64,000 nucleotides of DNA from Kitasatospora azatica KCTC 9699 (GTDB taxonomy: Bacteria > Actinomycetota > Actinomycetes > Streptomycetales > Streptomycetaceae), in the NCBI RefSeq assembly GCF_000744785.1, contig NZ_JQMO01000003.1, positions 3,286,001 through 3,350,000 on the forward strand, in the 5' to 3' direction. Below the pieces are notes generated by a model, which saw only the letters and a program-made list of their open reading frames with translations, ran no database searches and was not told where the DNA came from. Positions 50,342 through 59,012 of this stretch are shown here, piece by piece (positions within the stretch are counted from its first letter, which is position 1; each line of letters opens with the position of its first letter). The position numbers were made by a program, and so were the translations under genes.

Positions 50342-51067
50342 TCACCCGGTCCCCGTGGCGAGCTCCTCCTCGGTCTCGTCCTCCTCGGTGGCGGCCGGGG
50401 TCTCGCGGACCGCGGGCGGCTTGGGGCGCCGGGCGAAGAGTTCGGCGGGGGTGGGGATCCGGCCGGGGGTCGGGGAGGGGACGGGCGTGGAGGCGGCGGG
50501 GCGGCGGGGCTCGGTGGTCATGGGGACGGGTCCTCCTCCGGAGCGGGCGGGTTCGGGGCTGGGGACCGCCGTCAGATGGCGCGGGGCGGCGGGGCGGGGC
50601 AGGCCGGCGGTCAGCGCCAGGCGTTCGCGTACCGCCGCCTCGGCCAGTTCGTGGCAGCGGCCGGCCAGCCGGGAGCGGCGGGAGCGCTCGGCCGGGCCGC
50701 AGGGCTGGCGGCTCAGCGCGCGCAGCGCCGACAGGTCGTCGGGCTCGGGGAGGTAGCCGTCGGTGACGGCCTCCTCCAGGCGCTCCAGGTAGCCGCGGAC
50801 GCTGCCGGGCAGCGCGGACCGGTAGCGGGCCAGTTCGGCCAGGAGGAAGGAGCGCAGTCGGCCGCCCTCCTGGGCGGCCTCGTCGATCGCCTCGGCCAGC
50901 CGGAGCGCCTCCTGGACGTCCTCCGCCCAGAGGACGGCCAGGTCGGCGCCCAGCGGCAGCCGGGCGGGGACAGCGGGGTGGAGGGCTTGGGCGAGGGCAC
51001 GGCGCAGCACGCGCACTTCGTCGGCGCTGAAGGCCATGCCGCCGCGGGACCCGTGTGGCGTAGGCAT
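50342..51067 (-). CDS. Conserved hypothetical protein, probably from a leaderless mRNA
   Basis: A 241-aa soluble protein without a recognised domain. The N-terminal 150 residues are helical and charged (SADEVRVLRRALAQALHP, VWAEDVQEALRLAEAIDEAA-like), and the C-terminal 85 are Pro/Thr/Glu-rich and probably disordered. I place the start at the ATG 51067 because TAGTGT (51074-51079) ends 6 nt upstream of it, the spacing of a leaderless transcript; an internal ATG at 51037 is the alternative. It lies 65 nt downstream of coaX on the same strand. Confidence 0.75.
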   Translation of the reverse strand: MPTPHGSRGGMAFSADEVRVLRRALAQALHPAVPARLPLGADLAVLWAEDVQEALRLAEAIDEAAQEGGRLRSFLLAELARYRSALPGSVRGYLERLEEAVTDGYLPEPDDLSALRALSRQPCGPAERSRRSRLAGRCHELAEAAVRERLALTAGLPRPAAPRHLTAVPSPEPARSGGGPVPMTTEPRRPAASTPVPSPTPGRIPTPAELFARRPKPPAVRETPAATEEDETEEELATGTG

Positions 51068-51073
51068 GAGTTG

Positions 51074-51079
51074 ACACTA
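51074..51079 (-). promoter_or_regulatory. -10 box for a leaderless transcript
   Basis: TAGTGT on the minus strand with an 18-nt spacer from TCCGACA. It sits 6 nt before the ATG at 51067, which puts the transcription start at or next to the start codon. Confidence 0.45.
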
Positions 51080-51132
51080 CGTGAGGAATATCCGATTTGT
51101 CGGAAGCCTCGCGCGGCGAAGACCCGGTTGGG

Positions 51133-51909
51133 TTATGCGGCCTTGTTCCGCTCGTAGACCAGCCGCAGGCCGATCAGCGTCAACCACGGTTCGTGCACGT
51201 CGATCGTGCCGGCCTCGCCCAGCACCAGCGGTGCGAGACCGCCGGTGGCGATCACCTGGACGTCCTCCGGGTCCTTGGGGGAGAGCTCCTGGGACATCCG
51301 GGTGACCAGCCCGTCCACCTGCCCGGCGAAGCCGTAGAGCACGCCGGACTGCATGCCCTCCACGGTGTTCTTGCCGATCACGTTGCGCGGCCGGGCCAGC
51401 TCGATCTTGCGCAGCTGGGCCCCGCGCACCCCGAGCGCCTCGACCGAGATCTCGATCCCGGGCGCGATCGCACCGCCCACGTAGTCGCCGCGCTCGTTGA
51501 TCGCGTCGAAGGTGGTGGCGGTGCCGAAGTCGACCACGATGCACGGTCCCCCGTACAGGTGGTTGGCGGCCAGCGCGTTGACGATGCGGTCCGCGCCGAC
51601 CTCCTTGGGGTTGTCCATCAGCACGTGCACCCCGGTCTTCACGCCCGGCGCCACCAGCACCGCCGGGACGTCGCCGTAGTAACGGCGGGTCACCTCACGC
51701 AGCTCGTGCAGCACGGCCGGGACCGAGGAGCAGATCGACAGCCCGTCCACCTGCTGGGCGTGCGGCCCCATCAACCCGTTCATCAGCACCGCCAGTTCGT
51801 CGGCGGTGCGGCGCGGGTCGGTGGAGATCCGCCAGTGTTCGGCGACCTCCTCGCCGTCGAACAGGCCGAGCGTGGTCTGGGTGTTGCCGACGTCGATGGT
51901 GAGGAGCAT
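51133..51909 (-). CDS. coaX: Type III pantothenate kinase
   Basis: A 258-aa ASKHA-fold kinase that phosphorylates pantothenate, the first step of CoA synthesis. MLLTIDVGNTQTTLGLFDG is the phosphate-1 loop with the catalytic Asp, GADRIVNALAA is the pantothenate-binding motif, and VVDFGTATTFDAINERGDYVGG is the second nucleotide motif. The type III enzyme is not inhibited by CoA and needs a monovalent cation. It is the last gene of the NAD/pantothenate operon, 71 nt after nadC across a tandem-repeat spacer. The ribosome site is weak (GGAGAAAG). Confidence 0.95.
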   Translation of the reverse strand: MLLTIDVGNTQTTLGLFDGEEVAEHWRISTDPRRTADELAVLMNGLMGPHAQQVDGLSICSSVPAVLHELREVTRRYYGDVPAVLVAPGVKTGVHVLMDNPKEVGADRIVNALAANHLYGGPCIVVDFGTATTFDAINERGDYVGGAIAPGIEISVEALGVRGAQLRKIELARPRNVIGKNTVEGMQSGVLYGFAGQVDGLVTRMSQELSPKDPEDVQVIATGGLAPLVLGEAGTIDVHEPWLTLIGLRLVYERNKAA

Positions 51910-51926
51910 GGGGTGCTTTCTCCAGT

Positions 51927-51986
51927 GAGTCCGGGCCAGTCGAGACCGGGCCAGTTGAGTCCGAGTCGGGTGAGTCCGGGTCAGGA
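51927..51986 (-). repeat. Four imperfect 15-bp repeats between nadC and coaX
   Basis: Units at 51927, 51942, 51957 and 51972 with a plus-strand consensus near GAGTCCGGGCCAGTC. The fourth runs over the nadC stop codon. Together they make up most of the spacer between the two genes. Confidence 0.75.
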
Positions 51987-52964
51987 GCGCAGATCCAGGC
52001 CGATGTCCAGGATCGGCGCCGAGTGGGTGAGCGCGCCGACTGCCAGGAAGTCGACACCAGTCTCGGCGACCTCGCGCGCGGTGGCCAGGGTCAGACCGCC
52101 GGAAGCCTCCAACTTGGCCCGGCCGGCCACCAGCTGGACGGCCTCCTTGAGCTCGCCGACCGAGAAGTTGTCCAGCAGGATCAGGTCCGCGCCGGCCTCC
52201 AGCACCGGCGGGATCTGCTCCAGGGTGTCCACCTCGACCTCCACCGGCAGCTCCGGGTAGGCGGCCTTGACGGCCCGGAAGGCCTCGGCCACGCCGCCGG
52301 CGGCGACCACGTGGTTGTCCTTGATCAGCGCGGCGTCGGAGAGCGCCATCCGGTGGTTCATGCCGCCGCCGCAGCGCACCGCGTACTTCTGCAGGGCCCG
52401 CAGGCCCGGGTGGGTCTTGCGGGTGTCGCGGACCACCGCGCCGGTGCCCTCCAGCAGGTCGCTCCACTGCCGGGTGGCGGTGGCGATGCCGGACAGGTGG
52501 CAGAGCAGGTTGAGCGCGCTGCGCTCGGCGGTCAGCAGGTCGCGGGTGCGGCTGCGCACCGAGAGCAGCACCTGCCCGGCCGCCACCAGGTCGCCGTCCT
52601 CGACGTGCCGCTCGACCTCGAACTCCTCCTCGCAGATCAGCGAGACCACGGCCTCGGCGATCCGCAGGCCCGCCACCACACCGGCCTCGCGGGCGGTGAA
52701 GTCGGCGGTGGCCACGGCCTCGGCGGGCACGGTGGCCACCGAGGTGACGTCCTCACCGCCGGCCAGGTCCTCGGCCAGCGCCAGGGTGGCGATGTCCTCG
52801 ACCTCGACCGGGTCCAGACCCGCCTGCTCCAGCAACTCGGCCAGCGCCGGGTCCAGGCCGGTCTCGTAGCCCTCGTCGTCGCCGCAGGCGCAGCCGTCGC
52901 CGCAGCCGCCCTGGTCGGCCAGCGGGAGTTCCTCGTGCGAGTGGGCCGCGGTGGAATCAGACAT
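51981..52964 (-). CDS. nadC: Nicotinate-nucleotide diphosphorylase (carboxylating)
   Basis: A 327-aa quinolinate phosphoribosyltransferase that makes nicotinate mononucleotide, CO2 and PPi. The core motifs RSALNLLCHLSGIATATRQW, RDTRKTHPGLRALQKYAVRCGGG and HRMALSDAALIKDNH bind quinolinate and PRPP. The first 40 residues are an extension not present in E. coli NadC, with a Cys/Asp cluster (CGDGCACGDD) that could bind a metal. The ATG at 52964 is 4 nt after the nadB stop, so the two are coupled. Confidence 0.94.
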   Translation of the reverse strand: MSDSTAAHSHEELPLADQGGCGDGCACGDDEGYETGLDPALAELLEQAGLDPVEVEDIATLALAEDLAGGEDVTSVATVPAEAVATADFTAREAGVVAGLRIAEAVVSLICEEEFEVERHVEDGDLVAAGQVLLSVRSRTRDLLTAERSALNLLCHLSGIATATRQWSDLLEGTGAVVRDTRKTHPGLRALQKYAVRCGGGMNHRMALSDAALIKDNHVVAAGGVAEAFRAVKAAYPELPVEVEVDTLEQIPPVLEAGADLILLDNFSVGELKEAVQLVAGRAKLEASGGLTLATAREVAETGVDFLAVGALTHSAPILDIGLDLRS

Positions 52965-52968
52965 GGGG

Positions 52969-54630
52969 TCAGTGCTCCTTGGAGATGCGGATGCCGTCGG
53001 CGTCCAGGGTGGTGATCAGGTGACGCCGCCACTGGGCGTCGTCCCGCTCGGGGTAGTCCTCGCGCCAGTGGCAGCCGCGGGTCTCCGCGCGCTGCTCGGC
53101 GGCCGCGACCAGGGCGGTGGCGACCAGCAGCAGGTTGGCCGCCTCCCAGGTCTCCACCCGGGGGTCGGCCGGCTTCTGCTCGCTGCTCTGCTCGGCGGCG
53201 GCGCGCTCGAGCGCGGCCAGGCCCGCGGCGGCCTGCGCCATCGAGGCCGCCGAGCGCAGCACGCCGGCGCCGCGCGACATCAGGTGCTGCACGGCGGCCC
53301 GGGCCTCGGGGGCCGGCAGCGGGACGGTACGGGCGGCCCGCGCGGCGGCCACGTCCACCGACCGCTCGGGCAGCTCGCCGGCCTGGTGGCGTTCGGTCAG
53401 GTCGGCCGCGATCCGCTCGGCGAAGACGAGGCCCTCGAGCAGCGAGTTGGAGGCCAGCCGGTTGGCGCCGTGCACGCCGGTGCAGGCCACCTCGCCGCAG
53501 GCGTACAGGCCCGGCACCGAGGTGCGCCCGTGCAGGTCGGTGCGGACCCCGCCGGAGGCGTGGTGCGCGGCCGGGGCGATCGGGATCAGGTCGGTGACCG
53601 GGTCGATGCCGTGCGCCAGGCAGGAGGCCAGGATGGTCGGGAACCGCTCGGCCCACATCTCGGCGCCGAAGTGCCGCCCGTCCAGGTACATGTGGTCGGT
53701 GCCCTGGAGCTGCATCTGACGGGTGATCGCCTTGGTCACGATGTCGCGCGGCGCCAGCTCGTTGAGCTCGTGCTGCCCGACCATGAAGCGGGTGCCCGCG
53801 GCGTCCACCAGGTAGGCGCCCTCGCCGCGGACCGCCTCGGAGACCAGCGGCTGCTGGCCCTCGGCCTCCGGGCCGAGCCAGAGCACCGTCGGGTGGAACT
53901 GGACGAACTCCAGGTCCGCCGCCTCGGCGCCGGCCCGCAGCGCCAGTGCGACGCCGTCGCCGGTGGAGACCGGCGGATTGGTGGTGGCCTCGAAGACCTG
54001 GCCCATGCCGCCGGTGGCCAGCACCACGGCCTTGGCGCGGATCGCGCCCACCCCGTCGCGCTGCCCCTCGCCCATCACGTGCAGGGTCAGGCCGGCCGCG
54101 TGGCCCTCGGCGTCGGTGAGCAGGTCGAGCACCAGCGCGTGCTCGACCAGTTCCAGCCCCGGGTCGCTGCGCACGGCGGCGACCAGGGCGCGTGATATCT
54201 CGGCCCCCGTCGCGTCGCCGCCCGCGTGCACGATCCGGCGCCGGTGGTGGCCGCCCTCCCGGGTGAGCAGGATCTCGCCGGCCGGGTCGGTGTCGAAGGC
54301 CGCGCCCTTGGCGATCAGCCGGCGGACCGCATCCGGGCCCTCGGTGACCAGGGCGCGTACGGCCGCCTCGTCGCAGACCCCGGCGCCGGCGACCAGGGTG
54401 TCGTCCAGGTGCTGCTCGGGGGTGTCGCCCTCGCCCAGGGCGGCGGCGATGCCGCCCTGGGCCCAGCGGGTGGAGCCGTCGTCCAGCATCGCCTTGGTGA
54501 CCACCGTCACCCGCAGGCCCGCCTGCCGCACCCCCAGCGCGGCGGTGAGTCCGGCCACGCCGGAGCCGACCACCACCACGTCGGTGGTGGCGGTCCAGCC
54601 AGGGGCGGGGGCGGTGAGTCGGTGGGTCAC
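52969..54630 (-). CDS. nadB: L-aspartate oxidase
   Basis: A 553-aa FAD enzyme that oxidises L-aspartate to iminoaspartate for NAD synthesis. The FAD Rossmann loop is VVVVGSGVAGLTAALGVRQAG, the active region has HPTVLWLGPEAEGQQPLVSEAVRGEGAYLVD, and GLYACGEVACTGVHGANRLASNSLLEG is the conserved C-terminal FAD contact. The GTG at 54630 has GGAG 6 nt upstream. nadA, the usual partner, is not in this operon. It lies 9 nt after the panD stop. Confidence 0.95.
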   Translation of the reverse strand: MTHRLTAPAPGWTATTDVVVVGSGVAGLTAALGVRQAGLRVTVVTKAMLDDGSTRWAQGGIAAALGEGDTPEQHLDDTLVAGAGVCDEAAVRALVTEGPDAVRRLIAKGAAFDTDPAGEILLTREGGHHRRRIVHAGGDATGAEISRALVAAVRSDPGLELVEHALVLDLLTDAEGHAAGLTLHVMGEGQRDGVGAIRAKAVVLATGGMGQVFEATTNPPVSTGDGVALALRAGAEAADLEFVQFHPTVLWLGPEAEGQQPLVSEAVRGEGAYLVDAAGTRFMVGQHELNELAPRDIVTKAITRQMQLQGTDHMYLDGRHFGAEMWAERFPTILASCLAHGIDPVTDLIPIAPAAHHASGGVRTDLHGRTSVPGLYACGEVACTGVHGANRLASNSLLEGLVFAERIAADLTERHQAGELPERSVDVAAARAARTVPLPAPEARAAVQHLMSRGAGVLRSAASMAQAAAGLAALERAAAEQSSEQKPADPRVETWEAANLLLVATALVAAAEQRAETRGCHWREDYPERDDAQWRRHLITTLDADGIRISKEH

Positions 54631-54639
54631 AGCTGGCTC

Positions 54640-55059
54640 CTAGAGGGTGTGGACGGCGTCGCCGCGCAGGGTGTCCGTCCCCGGCAGGGCTTCGGCGGGG
54701 TCGGCCCCGGTCCCGGTGATCTTGTTCTCGGCATCCACGAAGACCACCTTGGGCTGGTACGCCCTGGCCTCGGCGGTGTCCATCTGCCCGTAGGCGATCA
54801 GGATCACCAGGTCGCCGGGGTGGACCAGGCGGGCGGCGGCGCCGTTGATGCCGATCACGCCGGTGCCGCGCGGACCCGCGATGGTGTACGTCTCCAGCCG
54901 GGCGCCGTTGTTGATGTCCACGATGTGGACCAGCTCGCCGGGCAGGATGTCGGCGGCGTCGAGCAGGTCCTGGTCCACCGTCACCGAGCCGACGTAGTGC
55001 AGGTCGGCCTGGGTGACGGTGGCACGGTGGATCTTGGACTTGAACATGGTGCGGAGCAT
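54640..55059 (-). CDS. panD: Aspartate 1-decarboxylase
   Basis: A 139-aa pyruvoyl enzyme that makes beta-alanine for pantothenate. The proenzyme cleaves itself between Gly24 and Ser25 (YVGSVTVD) to form the pyruvoyl group. Lys9, Thr57-region and Tyr58-region residues are conserved. AGGAGG precedes the ATG at 55059. It sits between panC and nadB, so beta-alanine and NAD precursors, both made from aspartate, are produced from one transcript. Confidence 0.96.
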   Translation of the reverse strand: MLRTMFKSKIHRATVTQADLHYVGSVTVDQDLLDAADILPGELVHIVDINNGARLETYTIAGPRGTGVIGINGAAARLVHPGDLVILIAYGQMDTAEARAYQPKVVFVDAENKITGTGADPAEALPGTDTLRGDAVHTL

Positions 55060-55096
55060 GGGTCACGCCTCCTGTGAGTGCATGCCTGAGGGTTTA

Positions 55097-55993
55097 CTAC
55101 CGAACAATGATGCGGACGTTGTCGATGAGACGGGTCGAGCCCACCTTGGCGGCAGCGGCCAGCACCGCCTCGCCCTGGAAGTCGTCCGCCGCCTCGACGA
55201 AGTCGTGCGGGTCGATCAGGGCGAGGTAGTCGAGGTCGAGGCCGTCGGCCGCGTCGAGGACCTTCGCGGCCGCCTCGCGGACCGCCGCCGGGCCCTGGGC
55301 CGCCGCGTCGCGGCCGGCGAACAGCGCCCGGGAGAGCGCCAGGGCTTGCTCGCGCTCGGCCTCGGAGAGGTAGCGGTTGCGGGAGGACAGCGCCAGCCCG
55401 TCGGCCTCGCGGATGGTCGGCACGCCGACGATCTCCACGTCGAAGTCGAGGTCGGCCACCATCCGCTGGATGATCGCCAGCTGCTGGGCGTCCTTCTCGC
55501 CGAAGAAGGCGTAGTCGGGGTCGGTGATGTGCAGCAGCTTGGCCACCACGGTCAGCACCCCGTCGAAGTGGCCGGGCCGGGTGGCGCCCTCGAACCGCTC
55601 GCCCATCGGGCCGGCGGTCAGCCGGACCTGCGGGTCGCCGTTCGGGTAGACCTCCTCGACCAGCGGGGCGAAGACCACGTCGGCACCGCTCTCCTCGGCG
55701 AGCCGGACGTCGGCGGCCAGCGTGCGCGGGTAGCGGTCCAGGTCCTCGTTCGCGCCGAACTGCAGCGGGTTGACGAAGACCGTGACGGCCACCCGGCCCT
55801 CGGCGCCGACCGCCTTGCGCGCCGCCCGGATCAGCGCGGCGTGGCCCTCGTGCAGCGCGCCCATGGTCATCACCACCGCGTTGTCCACCGGGCGCTCGTC
55901 CGGCCAGAAGGCCGACTCGAAGTCGTCCACGGTGTGGGTGAGCTGGGTCTTTCGGGCTTTGGGAGCCTTGGCGGCGGGCTTGGGGCGGGCCAT
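55097..55993 (-). CDS. panC: Pantothenate synthetase (pantoate--beta-alanine ligase)
   Basis: A 298-aa ligase joining pantoate and beta-alanine with ATP. The HIGH-like motif lies in MTMGALHEGHAALIRAA, and FVNPLQFGANEDLDRYPRTL, FGEKDAQQLAIIQRMV and the KMSKS-like SSRNRYLS are all present. A basic leader of about 15 residues (MARPKPAAKAPKARKTQ) precedes the normal start. It overlaps closely with the DUF2520 gene upstream (3-nt gap) and is followed by panD after 37 nt. Confidence 0.95.
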   Translation of the reverse strand: MARPKPAAKAPKARKTQLTHTVDDFESAFWPDERPVDNAVVMTMGALHEGHAALIRAARKAVGAEGRVAVTVFVNPLQFGANEDLDRYPRTLAADVRLAEESGADVVFAPLVEEVYPNGDPQVRLTAGPMGERFEGATRPGHFDGVLTVVAKLLHITDPDYAFFGEKDAQQLAIIQRMVADLDFDVEIVGVPTIREADGLALSSRNRYLSEAEREQALALSRALFAGRDAAAQGPAAVREAAAKVLDAADGLDLDYLALIDPHDFVEAADDFQGEAVLAAAAKVGSTRLIDNVRIIVR

Positions 55994-55996
55994 CGG

Positions 55997-56911
55997 TCAA
56001 TTCTCCTCGTTGAGTACGTCCAGCAGCGCGGCCGCCGCTTCGTCCTTCAGCGTCCCGTGCGCCAGCGCGCGCTGGGCGGTGGCCTTCGCCATCGCCCGGT
56101 AGGCGGCCGGGATGTCCGGGGACACGGTACTGAGCTGGTCCAGGTGGCGGCGCACCGTCCCCGCATCGCCGCGGGCCACCGGGCCGGTCAGCGCGGCGTC
56201 CCCGGAGCGCAGGCTGTTGTCCAGGGCGGCGCCGAGCAGCGGGCCGAGCAACCGGCCCGGCTCGGCCACACCGGCCGTCCGCAGCAGCTCCATCGCCTGG
56301 GCGACCAGGGTGACCAGGTGGTTCGCGCCGTGCGCCAGGGCGGTGTGGTAGAGCGCGCGGACCTCCTCGGGGACCCACTCGGGCTCGCCGCCCATCTCCA
56401 CCACCAGGGCCTCGGCCACCGGCCGCATCTCCTCGGGCGCGGTCACCCCGAACGGGCAGCCGGCGAGGCGGGCCAGGTCCACCGAGGTGCCGGTGAAGGT
56501 CATCGCCGGGTGCAGGGCCAGCGGCAGCGCGCCGACCCGGGTGGCGGGAGCCAGGATGCCGACGCCGTGCGCGCCGGAGGTGTGCACCAGCAGCTGGCCG
56601 GGGCGGATCGCGCCGGTGGCGGCCAGGCCGGCGACCAGGTCGGCCAGCGCGTCGTCCGGCACGGTCAGCAGCACCAGGTCGGCGGCGGCCAGCACCTGCG
56701 GGGGCGTCACCAGCCGGACCCCGGGCAGCAGCGCCTCGGCGCGACGACGGGAGACCGCCGAGACCCCGGAGGCGGCCACCACCTGGTGGCCGGCCAGCTG
56801 CAGGGCGGCGCCCAGGGCGGGGCCGACCCGGCCGGTGCCGACCACGCCCACGGCGAGGCGCGCGGGGCGGTCGGCGGGGTCGCGGGGGTCGGTCTCAGGG
56901 AAGTCGAACAC
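55997..56911 (-). CDS. Rossmann-like/DUF2520 oxidoreductase
   Basis: A 304-aa NAD(P)-binding protein. LAVGVVGTGRVGPALGAALQL is the dinucleotide loop of a 6-phosphogluconate dehydrogenase-like fold, and the C-terminal DUF2520 helical domain carries VPEEVRALYHTALAHGANHLVTL. It always neighbours panC in actinobacteria as far as I know, so a ketopantoate reductase role or another reduction in the pathway is plausible, but this is inferred from context. It is the first gene of the NAD/pantothenate/CoA operon (GTG 56911). Confidence 0.85.
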   Translation of the reverse strand: MFDFPETDPRDPADRPARLAVGVVGTGRVGPALGAALQLAGHQVVAASGVSAVSRRRAEALLPGVRLVTPPQVLAAADLVLLTVPDDALADLVAGLAATGAIRPGQLLVHTSGAHGVGILAPATRVGALPLALHPAMTFTGTSVDLARLAGCPFGVTAPEEMRPVAEALVVEMGGEPEWVPEEVRALYHTALAHGANHLVTLVAQAMELLRTAGVAEPGRLLGPLLGAALDNSLRSGDAALTGPVARGDAGTVRRHLDQLSTVSPDIPAAYRAMAKATAQRALAHGTLKDEAAAALLDVLNEEN

Positions 56912-56973
56912 TGCGTTCCAGTCCTCTACGGGTACCAGACGGTCCGTCCCATCCTACGGGTGTGTGAGGGGTG

Positions 56974-57675
56974 CTAACCGTGGCCGCCGGCGCGGACCAG
57001 GCCGGCCTCGTAGGCGAGGACCACGGCCTGGACCCGGTCGCGCAGGCCCAGCTTGGCCAGGATGCGGCCGACGTGGGTCTTCACGGTGGCCTCGGACAGG
57101 ACCAGGCCCGCCGCGATCTCGCTGTTCGACAGCCCCTGGGCGACCAGCAGGAAGACCTCCCGCTCCCGCTCGGTGAGCGGCTCCAGGGCCGGCGGCCCGG
57201 CCGGGGTCTGCGGCGCCGGCAGCACCTCGGCGAAACGGTCGATCATCCGCCGGGTGGTGGTCGGCGCCACCACCGCGTCGCCCGCGTGCACCGAGCGGAT
57301 CGCGGCCACCAGCTCCGGCGGCGGCACGTCCTTCAGCAGGAACCCGCTGGCCCCGGCCTTGAGCGCGGCGAAGGCGTACTCGTCCAGGTCGAAGGTGGTC
57401 AGGATGAGCACCTTGGGCGCGTCCGGCCGCGGCTGCCCGTCGGCGTCCAGGCAGATCCGCCGGGTGGCCTGCACCCCGTCCAGCCGCGGCATCCGGACGT
57501 CCATCAGCACCACGTCGATCGGGGCGTCCGCCGGGACACCGGAGAGCACCTCCACGGCCTGCGCCCCGTCGCCCGCCTCGGCGGCGATCTCGATGTCGGC
57601 CTGGGAGGCCAGCACCATCCGGAACCCGGTGCGCAGCAGCTCCTGGTCGTCGACGAGCATCACACGGATCGTCAC
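56974..57675 (-). CDS. NarL/LuxR-family response regulator
   Basis: A 233-aa regulator of a two-component system. The receiver domain is complete: acidic pocket DD9-10, phospho-acceptor Asp59 in VVLMDVRMP, and Lys in FLLKDVPP. The C-terminal LuxR helix-turn-helix is LTEREREVFLLVAQGLSNSEIAAGLVLSEATVKTHV. It starts at GTG 57675, 37 nt after the histidine kinase stop, and is cotranscribed with it. Regulon unknown. Confidence 0.93.
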   Translation of the reverse strand: MTIRVMLVDDQELLRTGFRMVLASQADIEIAAEAGDGAQAVEVLSGVPADAPIDVVLMDVRMPRLDGVQATRRICLDADGQPRPDAPKVLILTTFDLDEYAFAALKAGASGFLLKDVPPPELVAAIRSVHAGDAVVAPTTTRRMIDRFAEVLPAPQTPAGPPALEPLTEREREVFLLVAQGLSNSEIAAGLVLSEATVKTHVGRILAKLGLRDRVQAVVLAYEAGLVRAGGHG

Positions 57676-57712
57676 CTGGGTTCGACTCCTCTGCTTGGCA
57701 GCTGCTCGGCAG

Positions 57713-58918
57713 CTACTTGGCGGTCTTGAGCGGCAGGACGGCGCGGATCCGGAAACCGCCGCCGGGTCGCGGCCCGGCGTCCAGGCTGCCGCTGACCATA
57801 CCGATCCGCTCGCGCATCCCGATCAGACCGTGCCCCTGGCCGTCGGCGCCGCCGCGGGCCAGCTGTTCGTCGGTGCTGCCGCGCCCGTCGTCCTCGATCA
57901 GCACGTTGAGGTCGCGGTCGCCGAAGTCCACCGCGACCCGGGCGCTCACATTGGGCCCGCCGTGCTTGCGGACGTTGGTGAGCGCCTCCTGGACGATCCG
58001 GTAGACCGTCAGCTCGACCCCGCGCGGCAGTTCGCGCGGCTCGCCGGAGGTGGAGAACTCCACCGGCAGCCCGGCGGTGCGGACCTGCTCCAGCAGTTCC
58101 GGCAGTTCCTCGACGCTGGGCTGGGGCACGTACTCCTCGGCGGCGTCGGCGCTGCGCAGCACGCCGAGCAGCCGGCGCATCTCGACCAGCGCCTGGCGGC
58201 CGGTGGAGGCGATGGTGGCCAGCGCCTCCTTGGCCTGGTGCGGGGAGTTGTCCATCACGTAGGCGGCGCCGTCGGCCTGAACGATCATCACCGAGACGTT
58301 GTGCGCCACCACGTCGTGCAGTTCGCGGGCGATCCTGGCCCGCTCGGCGGCCACCGCCACCTTGGCCTGGGCGTCCCGCTCGCGTTCCAGCCGCTCGGCG
58401 CGGTCCTCCAGCTCCACCAGGTAGGCCCGGCGCACCCGGGTGAGTCGGCCCCAGGCCCAGCAGAGGACGAACGGGGTGGAGAGCAGCGCGGAGGTGAAGG
58501 CCAGGCCCCAGAAGCTGTTGCCGCCGGGCGGGCCGCCGTCCGAGGTCTTGTGGAAGCTGTGCACGGTGAGCGGGCCGGAGAGCAGGCCGCCGGCCAGCGC
58601 CAGCCGGGAGATCCACGGCCGGCCGAAGGCGGCCCCGGTGTAGACGAAGACCAGGTAGCCGATGGAGGAGCCGGACGGGTCGACGTTGGCCGCCACCTGG
58701 GCAAGGCCGAGCAGCAGCGCCGCGGTCACCGTGACGTCCGGCCAGCGGCGGCGGACCACCATCAGGAGGGCGATCAGCAGCGCGGTGAGGATGCTGGTCA
58801 GCCGGTAGGAGCCCGCGTTGGTGTCGTTGGACACGGCGAAGAGGAAGAGCACGATGGACGCCCAGGCGCCATCGACCACCATGGGGTGTCCGCGAAGCCA
58901 GGCGTTCAGTCGATGCAC
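57713..58918 (-). CDS. Sensor histidine kinase (HisKA_3 type)
   Basis: A 401-aa membrane kinase. Four to five membrane helices fill the first 160 residues with only short loops, so the signal is probably sensed in or at the membrane. The dimerisation domain has the phospho-acceptor His201 in ARIARELHDVVAHNVSVM, and the catalytic domain shows the N-box (YRIVQEALTNVRKH) and G-boxes (IEDDGRG, GHGLIGMRERIGM). The start is GTG. It pairs with the downstream NarL-type regulator. Confidence 0.92.
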   Translation of the reverse strand: MHRLNAWLRGHPMVVDGAWASIVLFLFAVSNDTNAGSYRLTSILTALLIALLMVVRRRWPDVTVTAALLLGLAQVAANVDPSGSSIGYLVFVYTGAAFGRPWISRLALAGGLLSGPLTVHSFHKTSDGGPPGGNSFWGLAFTSALLSTPFVLCWAWGRLTRVRRAYLVELEDRAERLERERDAQAKVAVAAERARIARELHDVVAHNVSVMIVQADGAAYVMDNSPHQAKEALATIASTGRQALVEMRRLLGVLRSADAAEEYVPQPSVEELPELLEQVRTAGLPVEFSTSGEPRELPRGVELTVYRIVQEALTNVRKHGGPNVSARVAVDFGDRDLNVLIEDDGRGSTDEQLARGGADGQGHGLIGMRERIGMVSGSLDAGPRPGGGFRIRAVLPLKTAK

Positions 58919-59012
58919 ATGACCAGCCTAGGCAGTCGCGGGGTGCCCTCCCGTCCACCGCGAGGGCGATCCCTGTCTCGTCCGCAGGTCGGAGCCCGGT
59001 ACCGTCGCGGGC

